50,560 nt of DNA from Salinivirgaceae bacterium (GCA_016284875.1 JAEEPS010000015.1:1-50560), one strand, 5' to 3'. Positions 40,292 to 49,649 are shown, counted from the stretch's first letter. Translations and numbers: made by a program. Notes: a model not told the origin generated them from the sequence alone.

Positions 40292-41836
40292 TTATTCCTT
40301 GATTATCATCGCATTATCACTTTCTCCATTTTCAAACGTCACTCGGCAGACATATATGCCCAACGGCAACTCAGAAACATCAACCCGAACCGACGGCTCC
40401 CGCCCGACATTCAGCCGCAACACCTGGCGACCTTGCATATCAACAATCGTAACCGAAGTAATCAACTGATTGTCACACGATATATCTACCACATTCTTTG
40501 CTGGATTCGGATAAACCGACAATGCCGAACCTACCTTTTTCTCACTTATAACGCTCGGCTGCGGATACCTGCCATCAATCCTCACAAAATTGGTGTCATT
40601 CGGATTGAGCCATCGCTTAAGTTGCTGTGACTCATCAGCATATCTGTCGTAACAGATTGAAAACATTTGGAAATAATCGTTCATCGGATAGGCGCAATCG
40701 GCATCGCCGCCAGCCAAAATGCCCACAACTCGGTGATTCGAATCGAAAATAGGCGCACCCGATGAGCCAATCTCAGTTGTGCCGACATCCCACTCCTCAA
40801 CATTGAAGAACGAATTCTCGTCGAAATTGCGGTACGAAGCCACCTTCAACGAATCGTTATCGACAGATATCAGTTTGCCTCCGCTGGCGGGGTGGTGAAT
40901 ACAAACCGCTCCCGACGGCACCTCACCTGACGCATCCCAACCAGCATAATAAACGCCCAAACCATCAGGCCGCTCACTTAACTTCAGCAAGGAGAAATCG
41001 AGAAATCCATCATCGTTGTCTTTGGTTGCAACAAGCGTCGCACCAACAATTGCGGGGACATTCAGAGCATCATCGTTTTTGAAGTAGAACACGCACGTTT
41101 CCGCCATTTTCTGGGTGTGGACACAATGACGGGCCGTCAACACGTAAGGCTCGCAAATTCCGTCGGCTGAAGCAAGCAAAGTGCCTGTGCACAACGTTGT
41201 GCCACCGATAATTATCTGGCACACAGCCCGTTGCTCATTCTGCCAATCAACACCGAAATCAGAATCAATGCCGATATGGCACTCCGCATCCACGCTGTCA
41301 GCGGCAGCAAAAACACCTTTGAAATCGTGAGCAACCTGAACAACGTTGAACATTCCCTGAAATTCGGCATCAAGCGGCTCAACATATTCAAACACAAGCA
41401 TATCGCCATCAACAGGCGGCAACGGCAGATTCTCTGCGTTTTGCTCTGATGTGTATGTGGTTATCGACCGCAACGTGTCTGTTCCAAAGACAAAAAGTTC
41501 GGCATCGACAGGAATGTAAAAATCTGATAATGTGGCATTAAGCGAAAAAGCATTCGGCGAGCAAAGGGCGAAACGCCAAACGCGGAATCGGTCAGTTGTT
41601 GTCCACTCTCCGCTATTGCAGGGATTGTAATCGGTTGTGATTGGAATGGCAAAAACATTCTGGTCGGCAGACAATCCGTCGAAATCGGTTTGCGCCAAAG
41701 CCTGTCGCGACGGCAGCATGCCGACACCTTGCAAAGCAGGCAACCGCATCCGAACCGATGCCAGTCTATCGCTTTGCGCCAAAACGCAACCAACTGATAA
41801 TAAAATCGATATGCAAACAAAAAGCAATCGCCTCAT
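40292..41836 (-). CDS. Secreted trypsin-like serine protease with T9SS sorting domain
   Basis: A 514-residue exported protease. Signal peptide at residues 1-20 (SVGCVLAQ), a pro-region with beta-rich content, a chymotrypsin-fold domain with His in VLTARHCVH, Asp in FLDFSLLKLS and Ser in GSSGAPIFD, and a C-terminal type A sorting domain (about 440-514: LSVYPNPAKNVVDIS, QGRQVLRL, LPLGIYVCRV). The catalytic part resembles lysyl endopeptidase-like enzymes. The sorting domain directs it across the outer membrane by the type IX system and is then removed. ATG 41836 is chosen because it gives the signal peptide directly. The HAD gene follows in the same operon. Confidence 0.92.
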   Translation of the reverse strand: MRRLLFVCISILLSVGCVLAQSDRLASVRMRLPALQGVGMLPSRQALAQTDFDGLSADQNVFAIPITTDYNPCNSGEWTTTDRFRVWRFALCSPNAFSLNATLSDFYIPVDAELFVFGTDTLRSITTYTSEQNAENLPLPPVDGDMLVFEYVEPLDAEFQGMFNVVQVAHDFKGVFAAADSVDAECHIGIDSDFGVDWQNEQRAVCQIIIGGTTLCTGTLLASADGICEPYVLTARHCVHTQKMAETCVFYFKNDDALNVPAIVGATLVATKDNDDGFLDFSLLKLSERPDGLGVYYAGWDASGEVPSGAVCIHHPASGGKLISVDNDSLKVASYRNFDENSFFNVEEWDVGTTEIGSSGAPIFDSNHRVVGILAGGDADCAYPMNDYFQMFSICYDRYADESQQLKRWLNPNDTNFVRIDGRYPQPSVISEKKVGSALSVYPNPAKNVVDISCDNQLITSVTIVDMQGRQVLRLNVGREPSVRVDVSELPLGIYVCRVTFENGESDNAMIIKE

Positions 41837-41999
41837 AACGCGGCAAAGTTCGTTTTTTTGAAGGATAGTTCTAAAAAGTGAGGCTAAAAATTCATCGCGA
41901 TTTGAACTCGAAAAAAATTGAAAAAAAATATTCCTCAAACGGAACATTTAGGGCAAAACAAACGTATGCGTAACCGCATTATGCCATAAAAATGGTTTT

Positions 42000-43244
42000 A
42001 TGATTAATTTCGATAAATTTGAACTTGAGAATGGTCTGCAAGTTGTTGTGCATCAAGACAAAACAACATCTTTGGCCGCTTTCAACCTGCTATATAAAGT
42101 TGGCTCACGAGATGAGGACCCCAACCGAACCGGATTTGCGCATCTGTTTGAGCATCTTATGTTTGAAGGTTCGGTAAACATAAAAGACTACGACCATCAG
42201 ATTCAAATTGCAGGAGGCGAAAACAACGCTTTCACCAACACCGATTACACAAATTACTACATAACTCTTCCGAAACAGAACCTTGAAACGGCCTTCTGGC
42301 TTGAATCGGACCGCATGCTCGGCCTCGACTTTTCAGAGAAAAAACTCGAGATTCAGAAAAACGTTGTGATTGAAGAGTTTAACCAACGCTACCTGAATAA
42401 TCCGTATGGAGATTGGATGCTATTAATCAGAGGTTTAGCCTATCACAGACATCCTTATATGTGGCCGACTATCGGCAAAAACACATTCCAAATCGAACAC
42501 GCCAAACTGCCTGATGTTGTAAACTTCTTCAACCATTATTACGCTCCGAATAACGCTATTCTGGTAGTGGCAGGTGACGTGGATGTTGATGAGGTTAAAC
42601 GTCTGGCTAACAAATGGTTCGGACCGATTCCAAGACGTAACATTCCCGCAAGGAATCTACCCGCAGAGCCGGAGCAGAACATTCCGCAAACACTGATTGT
42701 GAAACGCGATGTGCCAACCAACGCCATCTACAAAGCCTATCATATGGATGGCCGTCTGGGTGCAGGTTACCATGCTGCGAACTTGATTTCTGACATTTTT
42801 GCCGGCGGCGACTCATCAAGACTGATACAACATCTTGTGAAACAGAAGAAAACATTCGTCAACATAAATGCTTATATAACAGGCGAATGCGACCCCGGAC
42901 TTTTCATTATTGAGGGCAAACTTAACGACAACATCAGTTTCGAGCAAGCGGAAGAGAGCATCGACTCTGAACTTAAAGCACTTTGGAACAACGAGATAAC
43001 CGAAAACGAACTGACCAAGGTCAAAAACAACATTGAGATGAAAAAGATTGTGGGCGAAGTGAATGTTCTGAACAAGGCCATGAATCTTGCCCGCTACACC
43101 ATGCTTGGCAATACTGATTTAATTAACACAGATATTGCAAGTTATCAGAAAATTACGCTTGCCGACATAAATAACACAGCAAGTAAGATTTTCGCCCCGC
43201 ACAACTGCTCGACACTTCTCTACAAATCATCACAAAACGATTAG
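42000..43244 (+). CDS. M16-family zinc peptidase (active subunit)
   Basis: A 414-residue M16B peptidase. The inverted zinc motif HLFEH (His48, Glu51, His52) is intact in TGFAHLFEHLMFEGS, and the third ligand Glu lies in the helix LEIQKNVVIEEFNQRYLN. There is no signal peptide, so it is cytoplasmic as it stands. The partner M16 gene begins 2 bp after its stop. Pairs of an active and an inactive M16 protein form heterodimers that degrade peptides inside a closed chamber, like mitochondrial processing peptidase. Confidence 0.92.
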   Translation: MINFDKFELENGLQVVVHQDKTTSLAAFNLLYKVGSRDEDPNRTGFAHLFEHLMFEGSVNIKDYDHQIQIAGGENNAFTNTDYTNYYITLPKQNLETAFWLESDRMLGLDFSEKKLEIQKNVVIEEFNQRYLNNPYGDWMLLIRGLAYHRHPYMWPTIGKNTFQIEHAKLPDVVNFFNHYYAPNNAILVVAGDVDVDEVKRLANKWFGPIPRRNIPARNLPAEPEQNIPQTLIVKRDVPTNAIYKAYHMDGRLGAGYHAANLISDIFAGGDSSRLIQHLVKQKKTFVNINAYITGECDPGLFIIEGKLNDNISFEQAEESIDSELKALWNNEITENELTKVKNNIEMKKIVGEVNVLNKAMNLARYTMLGNTDLINTDIASYQKITLADINNTASKIFAPHNCSTLLYKSSQND

Positions 43245-43246
43245 AA

Positions 43247-44524
43247 ATGGATTTAAATAGAACAAAAGCCCCTGATTTCTATCAAATTAACAGCATAAAT
43301 ATTCCAAAAACCAAATCCGGGAAACTTTCAAACAAAATGCCGTTTCATGTGGTGAGCGGAGGTTCGCAGGAGTTATCGTACATTGTATTGACATTCAATG
43401 CCGGAACAACCGCATCAAACCAGAAACTTGTGGCAACAATTGCCAACGTGATGCTCACAGGCGGAACAAAAAAGCACAGCGCCAGCCAGATAGCCGACTC
43501 TTTCGATTTTTACGGCGCCGAAATCAGAACCGACAGCAATTTCGACCACGCAATCATCGCGCTTTTCTGCCTCAACAAATACCTTGAGCAACTTCTTCCG
43601 CTTTTCTGCGAACTAATTACTGAAAGCGCGTTCCCTGAATCGGAATTGGAAAACATCAGATCAGAAAGAAGGCACCAACTAATCGTCAATAGAGAAAAAA
43701 CGAGTTTTCTGGCCAACCAGGCCATGTATAGGCTTACATTTGGGACTCACCCTTATGCCCGACAAGCCGAACCAACTGATTACGACAAAGTTACGCGCGA
43801 AATTCTTATCAAGTTCCATGACTTGCAATATCATGCTGGCAACTGCCAACTCTTTGCCGTAGGGCAGATAACTGACAAAGTGATGAGTTTGATTGACAAG
43901 ACAATAGGTCAACTACCTGTGAAAGAGAGAACCATTCTCACCCCCACTCCGCTGACTTTGCCTTCTTCAACCGAACCATTGTTTATCAAAAAAGGTAACG
44001 CGGTGCAATCGAGCCTGCGAATGGGGTTGCAAACCATAAAAATGAACCATCCCGACTACCACAAACTCAACATTCTGACGACAATTCTGGGTGGCTATTT
44101 CGGCTCCCGCCTGATGAGAAACATACGTGAGGAGAAAGGCTACACCTACGGCATCTATTCTATAATACAGCCCCACCTGCAAAGCGGACTATTGCGCATT
44201 GCCGGCGACATTAAATCGGGCTACGCCATGCAGGTTGCCGATGAGGTTAGAAACGAGATGCGGAATCTGAAAGAAAAACCGGTGAGTGACAGCGAGATGG
44301 ATCTTGTGCGCAACTATATGATGGGTGAATTGCTCCAGATTTTCGATGGGCCTTTCAACTGCGCCGATGCTGTTGAAAAAGCCATCGACATGGGGGTTGG
44401 AATCGATTTCTACGACAAGGAACGGGAGACTATCTTGTCGATTAAACCAGTTGATATTCAGGAAACTGCAAACAAATATTTCGACCTCGACAAACTGACC
44501 GTAGCCATTGCAGGAAATGAATAG
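43247..44524 (+). CDS. M16-family peptidase homologue (non-catalytic subunit)
   Basis: A 425-residue M16 protein in which the HxxEH zinc motif is replaced: the equivalent region reads ANVMLTGGTKKHSASQIAD. The second-domain signature with the substrate-binding Arg and Tyr is preserved (GSRLMRNIREEKGYTYGIYS). It therefore most likely serves as the structural and substrate-binding half of a heterodimer with the preceding gene. It overlaps the acetyltransferase gene by 8 bp. Confidence 0.9.
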   Translation: MDLNRTKAPDFYQINSINIPKTKSGKLSNKMPFHVVSGGSQELSYIVLTFNAGTTASNQKLVATIANVMLTGGTKKHSASQIADSFDFYGAEIRTDSNFDHAIIALFCLNKYLEQLLPLFCELITESAFPESELENIRSERRHQLIVNREKTSFLANQAMYRLTFGTHPYARQAEPTDYDKVTREILIKFHDLQYHAGNCQLFAVGQITDKVMSLIDKTIGQLPVKERTILTPTPLTLPSSTEPLFIKKGNAVQSSLRMGLQTIKMNHPDYHKLNILTTILGGYFGSRLMRNIREEKGYTYGIYSIIQPHLQSGLLRIAGDIKSGYAMQVADEVRNEMRNLKEKPVSDSEMDLVRNYMMGELLQIFDGPFNCADAVEKAIDMGVGIDFYDKERETILSIKPVDIQETANKYFDLDKLTVAIAGNE

Positions 44525-44963
44525 CACGCCATTCTACGAAAGCAACGATTTGATAATCAGGCCATACAGAAGCGATGATGCCGCCTCGCTGGCATTTTAC
44601 TCCAACAACAAACTGATTGCCACGCAGATGGAACCGTGGTTCCCCTCGCCTTTCACCTACGACGATGCCTGCTGTTGGGTTGCAGAAAACATTGACGGAC
44701 AAAACTTTCCCATCATTTTCTATGGCGATGTGATTGGCAATGTTGGCTTACGCAATGCTGCCGACGGCAAGGCAGAAATTGTGGTGTGGCTCGCTCCCGA
44801 TTTTTGGGGAAAAGGAATCGCCAGCCGCGCTTGCAATTGGATTGCGGAGTATGCCGCCAACCAATTATCTATCAGAACATTAACCGCAAAAATCAAAAGC
44901 GGGAACACCGCCGCCATGGCCATCGCCGAAAAACTCGGCATCCCCTACACCAACTGGCAATAA
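44517..44963 (+). CDS. GNAT-family N-acetyltransferase
   Basis: A 148-residue acetyltransferase of the RimJ/RimL type: LIIRPYRSDDAASLAFY at the start, the acetyl-CoA binding region VWLAPDFWGKGIASRACNWI (V/A-x-x-x-x-GxG/A form), and the C-terminal AKIKSGNTAAMAIAEKLGIP. The substrate is unknown. It is short compared with full RimJ-like proteins because it stops soon after the last helix. Start ATG 44517 lies within the end of the M16 gene, suggesting co-transcription. Confidence 0.85.
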   Translation: MNSTPFYESNDLIIRPYRSDDAASLAFYSNNKLIATQMEPWFPSPFTYDDACCWVAENIDGQNFPIIFYGDVIGNVGLRNAADGKAEIVVWLAPDFWGKGIASRACNWIAEYAANQLSIRTLTAKIKSGNTAAMAIAEKLGIPYTNWQ

Positions 44964-44993
44964 AAAAGCCGTCCCCAAACGGAAACGGCCCTT
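44962..44993 (-). terminator. Intrinsic terminator of the outer-membrane protein gene
   Basis: On the minus strand GCCGT...ACGGC with inner CC/GG pairing, followed by TTTTTT. It also follows the acetyltransferase gene on the other strand. Confidence 0.65.
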
Positions 44994-45010
44994 AGTTAAT
45001 GTGCTATCTT

Positions 45011-45586
45011 TTAGAATTTGAAAGAGATACCAGCGTTGAAATATGTCAGGTGAGTTCCCCACATCAATTCTGATGTAAGAGCAAAACTGTCTGACATAAA
45101 GAAACGGATGCCAGCAACGCCTGCGCCACCAAAATCAACACTGTGGCTATCTTCGTTCTCAACAGTTGTACCACTTTCATATTTATATTTCCAATTGTGA
45201 TAAACTGGGCCTGACATTGCGCCTGCATGAACCTCAAACACGTCAGTGATGTTCAAACCGTATGTTGCACGAGCCATCAAGGCAAAATTGGTATAGCGGA
45301 TATCATAAATTTTTGCGCCACCATAAGAATAATCGTCTTTTGAAGTGTTAGAACCCACGAATCCACCAATAGTGAAATGGCCTTTCCACCAAGAGTTTAC
45401 AAGAACATAGTCGGCAGAAACGCTTGCGCCAACACCGCCAGAATATTCTGACAAAATACCGCCTTGAACATTCAAGAAGAAATCGCCCTCGTGGTTAGGA
45501 GCCTCAATTGCCGAAGCACTCTGTGCACCGAAGCACAACATTGCAGCCGCTGCTGCCACTAATAAACCTTTTACTTTCATAATCAT
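45011..45586 (-). CDS. Small outer-membrane beta-barrel protein
   Basis: A 191-residue protein with a signal peptide (about 1-26, SASA|IEAP) and alternating amphipathic strands of an eight-stranded-type barrel (GDFFLNVQGGILSEYSGGVG, IYDIRYTNFALMARATYGL, AFALTSELMWG-like end) closing with the terminal Phe of ISFKF. This is the general outer-membrane protein beta-barrel type; function (adhesion, stability, lipid) is unknown. Two in-frame ATG codons, 45586 and 45580, are equally possible starts. Confidence 0.85.
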   Translation of the reverse strand: MIMKVKGLLVAAAAAMLCFGAQSASAIEAPNHEGDFFLNVQGGILSEYSGGVGASVSADYVLVNSWWKGHFTIGGFVGSNTSKDDYSYGGAKIYDIRYTNFALMARATYGLNITDVFEVHAGAMSGPVYHNWKYKYESGTTVENEDSHSVDFGGAGVAGIRFFMSDSFALTSELMWGTHLTYFNAGISFKF

Positions 45587-45632
45587 TTAATTAAGTATTA
45601 AACAAATAAAATTAAACAACATTAATTTTATA

Positions 45633-45640
45633 CAAATGTA
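45633..45640 (-). promoter_or_regulatory. -7 element (TACATTTG) of the outer-membrane protein gene
   Basis: Perfect TAnnTTTG match 46 bp before the start on the minus strand, in AT-rich sequence; no TTG at standard -33 spacing. Confidence 0.5.
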
Positions 45641-45678
45641 CGATAATTTGTTAATTATGTTATCGCAATTTACTAGCC

Positions 45679-47265
45679 TCATTTTTTCTTCTTCCCTGTC
45701 AGCAAACTAACCACCACAATTGTGATGCACGAAAGCGGGAAAGCGAACATAATCGGGTCGATGAATTTCATCATACCGTCGGTGATGAGCACATCGGTGC
45801 CGAACAGAGCCTTGCATACGCCAAGCGCTGTGGCTTCTTTGGCGTGAATGAACAGCAGCAGCAGAATGGTCACCACCACGCCCACAATCATACTTGCGAA
45901 AGCGCCTTGCTTGGTGACGCGTTTCCAGTAGAGAGCGCAGAAGTACGACGGCAGGAACGCCGACGCGCAGATGCCCATAAAGAGCGATGTGCTGATGGCG
46001 ATGACTGGTGAGTCGCTGCTTTCGCCTAATACAAAGCAAATTACGTAACTGATGAGTATCGAAACCAAAACCGCCAGACGAATCATAATGGTCATACGGT
46101 CTTTGTGCTCGCGGTTCAGGCGGCGGCCCGAATTGATGTAGGTGCCGTAGATGTCGCCGCCAGCCGACGCGCCCATTGTGTGGAACTGCGCGCTCAACGT
46201 CGACATACTTGCCGACAGGATGCAGAGCATAAAGATGGTCACAAACCAGGTCGGCATCACGCGGCCGATGAAATACGGGATAATCTTGTCGGATGCGTCA
46301 ACCATTGCTGCCGCGATTTTGCCATCGTTTTGCAGGAAATAAAGGTTCGAGAGTGCGCCAACGTGGTAAATCACGCCAACGGTGATAATCAGGAACACAC
46401 AGCCGATGGCCACACCCTGATTCAGTTTCTTGGTGCTGTTCACCGTCATAAAGCGCACAACCAACTGCGGTTGCGCCAGGCAGCCGATGCCCACGCCCAT
46501 AATCATCGATGTGACAAGCGTGAACCATTGCTGCGAGCCGAAGCGCGGCATTGCCGTCCAGCCCTGGTGACCAATGGCGGCAAGTTTCTCGGGCACGCGG
46601 TCCGACATTGCTTCAAGCGCACGGTTGGCTTCGCCGAAGCCCATATGCAGAGCCTTGTAAACGCCAAAAACCAGCACGCCCATACAGATGAACATTATCA
46701 CAGCCTGCAGAGCATCGGTGTACATCACGCCCTTCATACCGCCAGCCATCACGTACGATGCAACTATCACGGTGAAAATCAGCAAAGAAAGGTCAAAACT
46801 GATGCCGAACACTTCCTGCATACAGAACACACCGCCGCGAAGCACTGCCGCCGCGTAGAGTGGCATACAAAGGAAGATGACCGATGCTGCAAACACTCTG
46901 ATTCTCTTTGAGTTGTAGTAAGCACCAAGGAAGTGAGCGAACGATGTGGCGTGCAGTTTTGCGCCGATGCGCCGCGTTGGCCGTCCGAAGATGATGAACG
47001 CAATGACCACGCCCACAAACATATTCAGGAACATCAGCCACTGAATGCCCATTCCGAAGGTTGCGGCCACACCGCCGAAACCAACTATGGCTGAAGCAGA
47101 TATGAACGTTGCACCATACGAGAGCGACATCACGATGGGGTTCATCTCGCCGCCACCAATCAAAAAGTCTTTTGAGTTTTTCGTCTTCTTATAGCCCAAA
47201 AATCCCAAAAACGCGATGGCCAGGAAGTAGACCATCACAATCATATACATCGAAAAATTTTCCAT
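45679..47265 (-). CDS. Sodium:solute symporter (SSS) family transporter
   Basis: A 528-residue membrane protein with about 13 helices. The family start (FLIGGGEMNPIVMSLSYGATFISASAIVGFGG in the first two helices, shown in parts: FLIGGGEMNP, ATFISASAIVGFGG), GGMKGVMYTDALQAVIMF in helix 5-6 and the SASMSTLSAQFHTMGASAGGD region in helix 8-9 (Na2-site Ser residues) are typical. The substrate is not clear; related proteins carry organic acids, sugars or amino acids. It lies 23 bp downstream of a 40-residue accessory-protein gene. Confidence 0.9.
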   Translation of the reverse strand: MENFSMYMIVMVYFLAIAFLGFLGYKKTKNSKDFLIGGGEMNPIVMSLSYGATFISASAIVGFGGVAATFGMGIQWLMFLNMFVGVVIAFIIFGRPTRRIGAKLHATSFAHFLGAYYNSKRIRVFAASVIFLCMPLYAAAVLRGGVFCMQEVFGISFDLSLLIFTVIVASYVMAGGMKGVMYTDALQAVIMFICMGVLVFGVYKALHMGFGEANRALEAMSDRVPEKLAAIGHQGWTAMPRFGSQQWFTLVTSMIMGVGIGCLAQPQLVVRFMTVNSTKKLNQGVAIGCVFLIITVGVIYHVGALSNLYFLQNDGKIAAAMVDASDKIIPYFIGRVMPTWFVTIFMLCILSASMSTLSAQFHTMGASAGGDIYGTYINSGRRLNREHKDRMTIMIRLAVLVSILISYVICFVLGESSDSPVIAISTSLFMGICASAFLPSYFCALYWKRVTKQGAFASMIVGVVVTILLLLFIHAKEATALGVCKALFGTDVLITDGMMKFIDPIMFAFPLSCITIVVVSLLTGKKKK

Positions 47266-47288
47266 CTATAAATTATTGATAGTTAATA

Positions 47289-47411
47289 CTAAAGATTGTC
47301 GGCATCGTCTTCTTTGTTCCAATACTTTATGCCAAAAATTATCGAGCCTATCACGCATAAAATCGACAGCAGATAGACAATCCAGATACCAGGGTCGGAA
47401 ATACCAAACAT
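47289..47411 (-). CDS. Symporter small accessory protein (40 residues)
   Basis: A 40-residue single-pass protein read from ATG 47411 to TAG: MFGISDPGIW, then a membrane helix IVYLLSILCVIGSIIFG, then IKYWNKEDDADNL. The pattern (F/L-DP-xIW, one helix, acidic tail after YWNK) is that of the small accessory proteins encoded just upstream of SSS symporters in many bacteria and archaea. Its location 23 bp before the symporter, on the same strand and behind a promoter-like sequence, supports it. Probably binds and stabilises the symporter in the inner membrane. Confidence 0.85.
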   Translation of the reverse strand: MFGISDPGIWIVYLLSILCVIGSIIFGIKYWNKEDDADNL

Positions 47412-47449
47412 TGTAGTGCGGTTTTAAAATTGATGTTTAAAAAAGTGCA

Positions 47450-47479
47450 TAAAAGTAGATAAATGTAGGATTTGAGCAA
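47450..47479 (-). promoter_or_regulatory. Promoter of the symporter operon (TTG-N19-TACTTTTA)
   Basis: On the minus strand TTG (47477-47479), a 19-bp spacer, then TACTTTTA (47450-47457), one mismatch from TAnnTTTG. It lies 38 bp before the accessory-protein start. Confidence 0.55.
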
Positions 47480-47504
47480 GTGCGGCCGCCAGATTGTACG
47501 TTTT

Positions 47505-48533
47505 TCACTTATTTGCCTTTGTTTTAAGTTTTTTCTGCTCGCGTTCGAATTGCTCGATAAAATGCAGTTCGACAGGCGACAACTCATTTTGGGTGCGCTC
47601 TTTGAATTTGTCATATTCTGCATCGGCTTTGGCTTTAGCAAGTTGAGCCGAAACTCGCCCTGCGTGAGTCAATATGTCTTTCCGCGATATGCGCAGAAAA
47701 TCATCGAGTATTGATACCCAATCTTTCATATACATTGGGCGGTGTTCTTCGGCCTGCAACTCCGCAAAGTCAAGATAAAGACTCACGATGCGGTTGAGCG
47801 TGGTAAGTTCTTCCTGCGAAAGATAATTCTTTGCCACTTCAGCATCTGTTTTTTGTGGCAACGACCCTGTCCACGACGTCAGCCCCATAAAATCTTTTTC
47901 CGCATCAGCGCGTTCGTAGATTATCTCTGCCGCTGTATGCCCGTGGACTGAATAATGGATTTTGTTTTGAACCGTTTTGAAAAACTCCTGTGTCATTTCC
48001 GTTTTTGGGTCGTAATCGATACTTAACGCATATATTTCAAGAACTTTACGATAAAAAACTTTCTCCGACGAGCGAATATCGCGAATGCGGGCAAGAAGTT
48101 CGTCGAAATAATTGCCACCGCCAGCACGTTTCAAAAGGTCGTCGTTGAGAGCAAAACCCTTCACAACATACTCCTTCAACACTTTAGTGGCCCACATTCG
48201 GAACTGAACGCCTCGGTATGAATGCACACGGTATCCAACACTGATTATCATATCAAGGTTGTAATACTCAACAAAATGTGTTTGTGTTTTGTCGCTTATG
48301 GCGCCGTGTTGAGTGGTTGTTGCAAATTTTGCAACAACCATTTTCGCATCCAATTCTCCCTCTTCAAACACATTTTTAATATGCCTTGAAATGGTTGATT
48401 TGTTGCGTTGAAACAATTCGGCCATTTTGTCGAGACTCAACCAAACAGTTTCGTTTTCGAGCCGAACTTCAATTTTCGCCTCGCCGTCAGCGGTCTGATA
48501 AAGCAGTATTTCTCCTTTGTCGTTATTTTCCAT
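47505..48533 (-). CDS. RhuM-family protein
   Basis: A 342-residue protein matching the RhuM family (first described from a Salmonella pathogenicity island) over its length: GEILLYQTADGEAKIEVRLE, TVWLSLDKMAELFQRNKSTISRHI (helix-turn-helix-like), YYNLDMIISVGYRV, RGVQFRMWATKVLKEYV. The biochemical function is unknown. The C-terminal third is a charged helical region (KDWVSILDDFLRISRKDIL, FIEQFEREQKKLKTK). RhuM genes often sit in variable islands beside restriction or defence genes, as here next to a Gabija-like pair. Confidence 0.9.
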   Translation of the reverse strand: MENNDKGEILLYQTADGEAKIEVRLENETVWLSLDKMAELFQRNKSTISRHIKNVFEEGELDAKMVVAKFATTTQHGAISDKTQTHFVEYYNLDMIISVGYRVHSYRGVQFRMWATKVLKEYVVKGFALNDDLLKRAGGGNYFDELLARIRDIRSSEKVFYRKVLEIYALSIDYDPKTEMTQEFFKTVQNKIHYSVHGHTAAEIIYERADAEKDFMGLTSWTGSLPQKTDAEVAKNYLSQEELTTLNRIVSLYLDFAELQAEEHRPMYMKDWVSILDDFLRISRKDILTHAGRVSAQLAKAKADAEYDKFKERTQNELSPVELHFIEQFEREQKKLKTKANK

Positions 48534-48620
48534 TATTATATTTGTTATTCAATCTGCGATTTGTTTTAGTATTGGCAGATATAATAATACTATCGTTATT
48601 AAACTTTGCTTTTTGAGTAT

Positions 48621-49649
48621 CTATTGCTTTATTCTATATTTCTCCATCAAATAAAATGGTATAAAATATATGTTCCTTTTGGCTCTAGTACAAGCCACAT
48701 ATAGTTTGTTCTTGGTACTTGAAGCTAATATATTTAAAGAATGATTATTATAGTGCTTTAAGGTTTCTTTGTTTAGTACAATACCAACATCAACAAAATC
48801 GTCCAATCCTTTCGATTCACCCCAATTCATTCCATTACACATATATTTGGACCTATCTCTATAAAACAATAATGGCAAATCATTTTGCACATATACATCT
48901 AATAGCCTTTGATTGTCAATATACTTTATTAAACTTTCATCGTGCCTATGAGAAAGTATGTCAATTGAAAGAGTGTGTCTTACGTATTCACAAACGGAAG
49001 TAGAACAACGATAACTTTTGTTTAATGTTGTATTATCAATGGTTAGTCCAACAAATTCCCATCTTTTACAGTATTTAATTAATTGTTCATGTAAGCCATT
49101 GTTGACATTACCATCTCTACTGGTATCAAATGTGTGTTGGAAAAAGTCGCCTACAAATAAGACATCAGTCTTTTGTGGAATAATTTGAGATACTAAATTA
49201 AAATCATGTCCTGCCAAATCTTGAACCTCATCAAAATAGAAACAGTCAAAGTACTTGTCAATTCTATTGGCTATCAATTGACAAATATTTGCATGTTGAC
49301 ATAATTTTGCTATTCTATTATTGTACAAATAACCATTGGATGTCATATAGAATGCTTTATTATGCGTATATCTCGTTTGTTCATGTGGGGTTATGAAGGT
49401 GATTCCTTTGGCATTGCAACGGTCTTTCAGATAGGGACTATAACAAATTGACCACAAAAATTGAAAATAAGATAATAGCATTATATTTTTAGGGAAATAT
49501 CCGAATTTTCGTATTATCTTATTTTTTAAATTATTGACGTTATTGTTTGTATATGTTACAATCAGAAAACGTCTTGTCAAGTCTATTTGATTGACAAGAT
49601 ATGTGGTTTTTCCTGCACCCGCCACAGCCAATATCAGTCGTTTATCCAT
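48621..49649 (-). CDS. UvrD-like helicase, Gabija GajB-like
   Basis: A 342-residue superfamily 1 helicase-like ATPase. Walker A is AVAGAGKTT (residues 8-16), Walker B FDEVQDLAGHD, motif IV-like LNKSYRCSTSV and motif VI VACTRAKRNIYFIPF. It is clearly shorter than ordinary UvrD and also somewhat shorter than characterised GajB proteins. Its start overlaps the end of the OLD/TOPRIM nuclease gene by 16 bp, so the two are coupled; an OLD nuclease followed by a UvrD-like helicase is the Gabija anti-phage gene pair. Strong A+T bias compared with the rest of the window indicates horizontal transfer. Confidence 0.82.
   Translation of the reverse strand: MDKRLILAVAGAGKTTYLVNQIDLTRRFLIVTYTNNNVNNLKNKIIRKFGYFPKNIMLLSYFQFLWSICYSPYLKDRCNAKGITFITPHEQTRYTHNKAFYMTSNGYLYNNRIAKLCQHANICQLIANRIDKYFDCFYFDEVQDLAGHDFNLVSQIIPQKTDVLFVGDFFQHTFDTSRDGNVNNGLHEQLIKYCKRWEFVGLTIDNTTLNKSYRCSTSVCEYVRHTLSIDILSHRHDESLIKYIDNQRLLDVYVQNDLPLLFYRDRSKYMCNGMNWGESKGLDDFVDVGIVLNKETLKHYNNHSLNILASSTKNKLYVACTRAKRNIYFIPFYLMEKYRIKQ

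Noticed and set aside
46105..46911. A 268-codon open frame on the plus strand
   Set aside because: It lies opposite the sodium:solute symporter gene, is rich in His and Arg without motifs, and has the look of an antisense shadow. The same applies to long open frames at 7531-8187 (opposite the sigma factor), 2071-2667 (opposite the TonB-dependent receptor) and 29064-29711 (opposite ABC-F).
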